Positions 60,163 to 64,000 of a stretch of DNA of 64,000 bases are shown here, piece by piece. The notes beneath the pieces are model-generated. The model was not told where the DNA came from, did not search any database, and saw nothing but the letters and a program-made list of their open reading frames with translations. The DNA is taken from NCBI RefSeq assembly GCF_000758625.1, contig NZ_CP009283.1, forward strand, positions 1,251,501 to 1,315,500, given 5' to 3'. How positions within the stretch are numbered: the stretch's first letter is position 1; each line of letters begins with the position of its first letter. The translations under genes were made by a program, and so were the position numbers. The stretch comes from Paenibacillus sp. FSL R7-0273. Lineage in GTDB: Bacteria; Bacillota; Bacilli; Paenibacillales; Paenibacillaceae.

Positions 60163-60306
60163 ATGAAAAAGGATTCCATTTCAGTCGCCATGTTTTTGGC
60201 CATCGGTTTTGTGGTCGCCGGGATATTCATCGCAGCGGCTACGAATATAATCGGCGGCAGCCAGGATGATATCATCGAGCACACCAAGCAAGTTGAGCAG
60301 TACTAG
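60163..60306 (+). CDS. Miniature pilin-like membrane peptide 2 (47 aa)
   Basis: A very short gene: 47 residues from ATG 60163 to TAG 60306. It reads MKKDSISVAMFLAIGFVVAG then IFIAAATNII, a clear paralogue of the preceding 71-aa peptide (KKD-IS...F-AIGF shared), and ends in a polar tail (GGSQDDIIEHTKQVEQY). It lacks a good ribosome site of its own, and starts 6 bases after the preceding stop, so translation is probably coupled. Confidence 0.72.
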   Translation: MKKDSISVAMFLAIGFVVAGIFIAAATNIIGGSQDDIIEHTKQVEQY

Positions 60307-60320
60307 AGGGAGGAGCCGGG

Positions 60321-60701
60321 ATGAAGGAAACCGTCCTGCGGGCATTGTTCATGTGGCTGGTCTTATTTATCCTCCTTCAGCCTATTTTCACTTATATTGA
60401 TTATCTTCTGGATCTGCAGGTCAAAGCCAACACCTCGTATATTACACAAAAGGCTGCTACAGAAGGTCTGGTCACCAGCTCTATGAAAAGTGAAGTTATA
60501 GCCAATCTTAAGGCTGTGGGCTTTCCCGAGGCATCCATTGATATTTCGAGCAATACGGAGACAGTGCAGGAGCGCAAGCAGCGGCTTGATGTGTACATTA
60601 GTGCGCCCCGGTTAAATTTGTTTCCTTATGATTTCTCGGGAAAGTCTCAGCCGTCACGTTATTACGGACACGGTTCAATAATGAGTGAATATTTAGACTA
60701 A
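60321..60701 (+). CDS. Bitopic membrane protein of second Tad-like operon (a)
   Basis: 126 residues; AGAGGGAGGAG lies upstream. One membrane helix at about 8-28 (RALFMWLVLFILLQPIFTYI), then an outer domain QKAATEGLVTSSMKSEVIAN and RKQRLDVYISAPRLNLFPYD. Size and topology are similar to minor pilin or TadE-like proteins, but the conserved Glu is missing. No family recognised. Confidence 0.7.
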   Translation: MKETVLRALFMWLVLFILLQPIFTYIDYLLDLQVKANTSYITQKAATEGLVTSSMKSEVIANLKAVGFPEASIDISSNTETVQERKQRLDVYISAPRLNLFPYDFSGKSQPSRYYGHGSIMSEYLD

Positions 60702-60721
60702 TTGAGGAATGGTTCTGAGCT

Positions 60722-61219
60722 ATGGACTACATAATCAAACTGGCCTTTGTCCTGCTGATCTTTGTCTACTCCTGGTTTTTTCAGATTCAAAATCAGGAGT
60801 GGGACATTCTGCGCAGCATGCTGAAGGATGCCAACAACATGGCTGTACATGATGCATCACAGGAGCTTGATGAAGCTGAGCGGTCACAGGGCCGTCTGGT
60901 CATTGATCCCGCTGAGGCTTACACCACCTTCCGGGAGTCATTGCAGTACAACCTGGGACTGGATTCCGGCTTGTCGCCCTTGGCAGGCAGCAGACTGCAG
61001 ACACAAGTGAAGGTTGTAAAATTCGATATTGTTGATGATTCAACAGGAGTTGCTTTTCCATTTCTCTATGAAGACAGTGCTTATGGCATTACAAAATACA
61101 TACAAGGCCCTTCGGTTATAGCGGTCATTGAAACACAGCATCCCGTCCTTATTTCACGATCGAAGGTCCAGGAGGCCATCGTTGTTCCGGCGGTGCAGGA
61201 GTATAGGACGGAAGATTAA
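60722..61219 (+). CDS. Bitopic membrane protein of second Tad-like operon (b)
   Basis: 165 residues. N-terminal membrane helix at about 4-21 (IIKLAFVLLIFVYSWFFQIQ), then an outer domain with MLKDANNMAVHDASQELDEA (reminiscent of the AxxDAA region of TadE/TadG-like proteins) and VIAVIETQHPVLISR near the end. Probably a minor pseudopilin-like part. No sure family. Confidence 0.7.
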   Translation: MDYIIKLAFVLLIFVYSWFFQIQNQEWDILRSMLKDANNMAVHDASQELDEAERSQGRLVIDPAEAYTTFRESLQYNLGLDSGLSPLAGSRLQTQVKVVKFDIVDDSTGVAFPFLYEDSAYGITKYIQGPSVIAVIETQHPVLISRSKVQEAIVVPAVQEYRTED

Positions 61220-61250
61220 AATCAGATGAACATTAAAGGAGAGATTTCAA

Positions 61251-61889
61251 ATGAAGAAGACAATTCTTAAAGTAACTGCAGCTGCGCTATTGGTGAGTCA
61301 ATTCTTGACTCTGGGTGCCGGATTCCAGGAGAATACAGCATCAGCTGCCGCACCCGTAAGCACTGCTAAGCCGGTTCCTGTTATGACAGATAATTTGTTT
61401 AAATATGGTCTTAAAAAAGATGTGGAACTGCCTGTAACGGTTACTGCAGGCGGGCTTAGCTATACGCTTGAAAAGATTATGATTTATGATTACAACTCTA
61501 AAGATGCTTTGGCGTTGAGGAAACTTTATAATTACGGGAAAAATGCAGGTTCGATTTCAAATCCTAAATATTTCATTTGGACTAAAGTCACAATTAAAAA
61601 TAACTCTCAAAAAGTTGCCCAAAAGAATTATAAGGACTTAAACCCTAAATGGCGTTTGTTTTTTGATACATCCCTGGCAAAGGGAGAAGCATTTACCCCA
61701 ATGCCGTATGCATTAAAAACGGAAAACAATGAAAAAGCACTATTCACATATTCTATTGCACCAGGAAAATCACTTTCTAGTTACCAAGCTTATTTGTATC
61801 AAGGAGACTTTAAATTTTTCCGAATTTTAATGCAATTCAATAATGAGTCAAAACTCCAATCTATAGTAAATGATACGGAGGCAAAGTAA
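61251..61889 (+). CDS. Exported protein of unknown function, 212 aa
   Basis: Signal peptide MKKTILKVTAAALLVSQFLT with ASAAA cleavage near 33. The mature part has beta-strand character (VELPVTVTAGGLSYTLEKIM; YFIWTKVTIKNNSQKVAQKN), similar in look to DUF4352-like extracytoplasmic domains. AAAGGAGAG precedes the ATG. Clearly more AT-rich than the genes around it. Its stop overlaps the start of the next gene (TAATG). Confidence 0.72.
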   Translation: MKKTILKVTAAALLVSQFLTLGAGFQENTASAAAPVSTAKPVPVMTDNLFKYGLKKDVELPVTVTAGGLSYTLEKIMIYDYNSKDALALRKLYNYGKNAGSISNPKYFIWTKVTIKNNSQKVAQKNYKDLNPKWRLFFDTSLAKGEAFTPMPYALKTENNEKALFTYSIAPGKSLSSYQAYLYQGDFKFFRILMQFNNESKLQSIVNDTEAK

Positions 61890-64000
61890 TGAAGAAATTT
61901 ATCATCTATATGCTAGTCGCTTTTTTAGTGGCGATTAGCATACCGATGGCTCCGGTAGAAGCAGCAAATTCGACCTCTGTATCAATTCCAGTTACAACAG
62001 GTGTAATAGGGAATGATGGTAGTGCAAAATCTTTTATACTTGATCTTCCAAGTAACGTAGTATCCTCAAGCATATCAACATCCAGTTTAAAGTATGTTGG
62101 ATCAAATGAAGTGGTTGGAAGTATTGCTTTAGAAAACGGGAAAATTAAAGTTACTTTAAAAGGTGTGAGCAATTCAAAGACTATAGACGTTTATGGTTAT
62201 AATTCTGGAAATGGGCTTGCTTTCAACAGTAATATAGGAAACTCAATATGGCGCTATTCAGATGGTAGAAGGTGGCAAATTAACGATTATAATCCTACCA
62301 CAGACCGTATGGAGAGTAGAGATAAAAACGCAGAGGATTCAGCGATGCCATCTAAGAGAGTTCCAATTACAATGGTTAACGCGAAATCAAACCAAATTAC
62401 AGCTGGACGTTACTGGTATACCAGTGCAGGTGAAAAAATTGATTCTCAATACATAGTTACAAATACAATTAAAACTGAGCTTATGGACAAATCTGCATAT
62501 GTAAAAGAAGTTAAATTCCCCAATAGCAATATCGTTACTACTTATAAAATTCCTATCGATGATTTGGATGAAGATTGGTTAGATGTTACTGAGACAGCAA
62601 CAATGCCAATTACACAGCATGTTGAGGGCCGATTCTATTCTGCTTGGGTAGCGTATTATTATAAGGCAACGGCAAAACTGACGTCTTATAGCTATGGTGG
62701 GAAGGTTTCCTTCGACTACTCACCGCCAACTGAGCCTACACTCGACGGCAGCGTAAGTGTCCTTAAGCCCTCCCCGAATCCAGCAAAGTTTGAGGGAAAG
62801 GACACTGCTGTGTCCTTGAAGGTAAAAGGCGATCTATTGGCTTATATTAATTCATCTAACATCGAAGAATGGGTGTTTTATGCCAAAGAAACCGGATCTA
62901 CTGATGTGAAGACAAAGAAGGATTACAACAAGGTCCTCACCAGTACGCAAGCCTTTGATAACTTTGTTATTTCTAAGAGTAGGGGCAGTAATGTCAAGCA
63001 AGAGTATACCCTTACGGTTACGGTTCGGTTCTCTAAACCAGTAGTGACCGGGAGCGGAACAATTTCATCACTCTCAAAAACGATGAAAGCAACCGTAGAA
63101 GTCTCCGATGCTCCTGTGTTTTCACCTCCGCCAGTCAATAACAATAAGCCACCTGTTGCAGTACTGGACGTCCCGGGTGAAGTAAAGGCCGGATCTGAAT
63201 TTTTGATGTACGGTAAGGATTCCTATGATCCTGATGGGAAGATTGTAAAGTATTACTATAGTGCTCCCAATACCATGGAACCGGTTGATGGAGCGTTCGG
63301 ATTTACCTGGTATCCGCTAACTGCGCTGGGTGAGCATTCGGTGCTGCTAACGGTAACCGATAATGGCGGATTAACCGGATCAACCAGTGCCCAAATCAAT
63401 GTCATTCAGCCAACCCCTGTAGCAGAGATTTTCGTGGATGGCACAAAGAAAGAGAACCGGAAAGTAACGTTGGTCAGTAGAAGCCGAAGTCCGGAGCATT
63501 ACCCTATTGACGAGTCGAAAACGCAGTGGACCATTTCCGCAGTATCCGGAGGTACTGCAGCTGATATTAAGTACCTTGGCTCGCTATCAGGAATGAACTC
63601 CAAAGATGTTCTTTTTAAGAAACCTGGGACATACCGAGCCACTATTACCGTAACCAATACAGCCGGATTTAGCCATTCTACAAGTACAACTTTTGAGATT
63701 GTACCGGATGAAGTGCCAGTCGTATACATCTCTGTGCCTAATAAGATTTACCGTGACCCCGGTCAAGGCAATATGGCAAGTGCTGCACTGACAGATATGT
63801 CATTTTCCCCGGACTTTGACTTCATAGGCCGTCGTATTTGGGAGTACCGGTATGACTCCAACAATGACGGGAATTTCACAGATGAATCCTGGGTGATCTT
63901 TTCTAATGAGAACAAAAGTGCATTTAATCTGCAGCTGGGGAAAGTCGGGCGGTATGAAATAAAGCTCACTGTAATTGAAGAGTTTGATCAGCCGACCATC
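61889..64000 (+). CDS. Large exported PKD-type surface protein, 3' end outside window
   Basis: Open for 704 codons from ATG 61889 to the window edge without a stop. Signal peptide MKKFIIYMLVAFLVAISIPM with AxA cleavage (VEAA). Unknown beta-rich region to about residue 410, Pro/Asn linker (SPPPVNNNKPP), then at least one PKD domain (PVAVLDVPGEVKAG; SYDPDGKIVKYYY; GEHSVLLTVTDNGG) and more Ig-like units after it, with FDFIGRRIWEYRYDSNNDG near the edge. The first 800 bases are AT-rich, unlike the upstream operon. Likely the adhesin or tip protein displayed by the second pilus-like system; this role is inferred from position. Confidence 0.82.
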   Translation, partial: MKKFIIYMLVAFLVAISIPMAPVEAANSTSVSIPVTTGVIGNDGSAKSFILDLPSNVVSSSISTSSLKYVGSNEVVGSIALENGKIKVTLKGVSNSKTIDVYGYNSGNGLAFNSNIGNSIWRYSDGRRWQINDYNPTTDRMESRDKNAEDSAMPSKRVPITMVNAKSNQITAGRYWYTSAGEKIDSQYIVTNTIKTELMDKSAYVKEVKFPNSNIVTTYKIPIDDLDEDWLDVTETATMPITQHVEGRFYSAWVAYYYKATAKLTSYSYGGKVSFDYSPPTEPTLDGSVSVLKPSPNPAKFEGKDTAVSLKVKGDLLAYINSSNIEEWVFYAKETGSTDVKTKKDYNKVLTSTQAFDNFVISKSRGSNVKQEYTLTVTVRFSKPVVTGSGTISSLSKTMKATVEVSDAPVFSPPPVNNNKPPVAVLDVPGEVKAGSEFLMYGKDSYDPDGKIVKYYYSAPNTMEPVDGAFGFTWYPLTALGEHSVLLTVTDNGGLTGSTSAQINVIQPTPVAEIFVDGTKKENRKVTLVSRSRSPEHYPIDESKTQWTISAVSGGTAADIKYLGSLSGMNSKDVLFKKPGTYRATITVTNTAGFSHSTSTTFEIVPDEVPVVYISVPNKIYRDPGQGNMASAALTDMSFSPDFDFIGRRIWEYRYDSNNDGNFTDESWVIFSNENKSAFNLQLGKVGRYEIKLTVIEEFDQPTI

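Noticed and set aside
1..64000. CRISPR arrays, prophage, insertion sequences and restriction or toxin-antitoxin modules
   Set aside because: No spaced short direct-repeat arrays, transposases, integrases or phage structural genes were seen; the two-copy repeat at 15911 has 222-bp units with no spacers.

Overview
The window looks like chromosomal DNA of a Paenibacillus-type, endospore-forming Bacillota. The signs are CmpA (a spore-cortex protein), a huge S-layer-anchored glycan-degrading enzyme with SLH domains, strong AGGAGG ribosome sites, many TTG/GTG starts, intrinsic terminators after most units, HxlR/CGNR/XRE/MerR regulators and Gram-positive lipoprotein signals. Species cannot be fixed from sequence alone.

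Layout. 1-8.6 kb: the end of a polar amino-acid ABC importer operon; a flavodoxin-fold quinone reductase facing an HxlR-type regulator; small membrane proteins; CGNR, DinB, CmpA and SprT-like genes; a pentapeptide-repeat protein; an amidohydrolase. 8.8-15.8 kb: one 2341-residue exported protein (about seven repeated carbohydrate-binding-like units, two CBM6/35-like modules, a GH87-like beta-helix, three SLH domains), followed by a 222-bp tandem intergenic repeat. 16.4-24.6 kb: Lrp-type regulator, MBL hydrolase, tRNA-Asn and tRNA-Ser, then a complete branched-chain amino-acid importer (livHMGF plus binding protein) and alanine dehydrogenase, preceded by two perfect TnrA/GlnR-type boxes. 24.7-32.1 kb: tRNA-Glu and tRNA-Leu, then a GntR/FCD regulator, a CUT1-type ABC importer, a DUF6282-like metal hydrolase, an allantoinase and a lone PucR-type HTH protein: a candidate ureide uptake and breakdown operon. 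32.1-40.0 kb: small regulators, a second tRNA-Leu(GAG), a CPBP protease, MerR, thiol peroxide defence (Gpx, Ohr) and assorted small genes.

40.3-50.8 kb is a Tad (type IVc pilus) operon: CpaE/TadZ, TadA, TadB, TadC, Flp-like pilin, TadE-like proteins, a DUF5702-like protein, TadV prepilin peptidase and an FHA protein. It is preceded by a structured leader ending in an intrinsic terminator, a candidate riboswitch or attenuator. After four household genes (epimerase, DUF2621, nfo, purU) a second, divergent Tad-like operon begins at 54.6 kb: SAF/CpaB-like, a CpaE-like protein lacking the P-loop lysine, CpaF-like ATPase, two TadB/TadC-like membrane proteins, two miniature pilin-like peptides (71 and 47 aa), two bitopic proteins, an exported protein and a large PKD-type exported protein that runs off the window.

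The second Tad-like operon is the best candidate for an undescribed system: it has its own motor and platform, no recognisable Flp pilin or prepilin peptidase inside the window, and unfamiliar substrates. The peptidase of the first operon could serve both. Other leads are the Tad leader RNA, the nitrogen-box pair at liv, and the allantoinase/CUT1 cluster.
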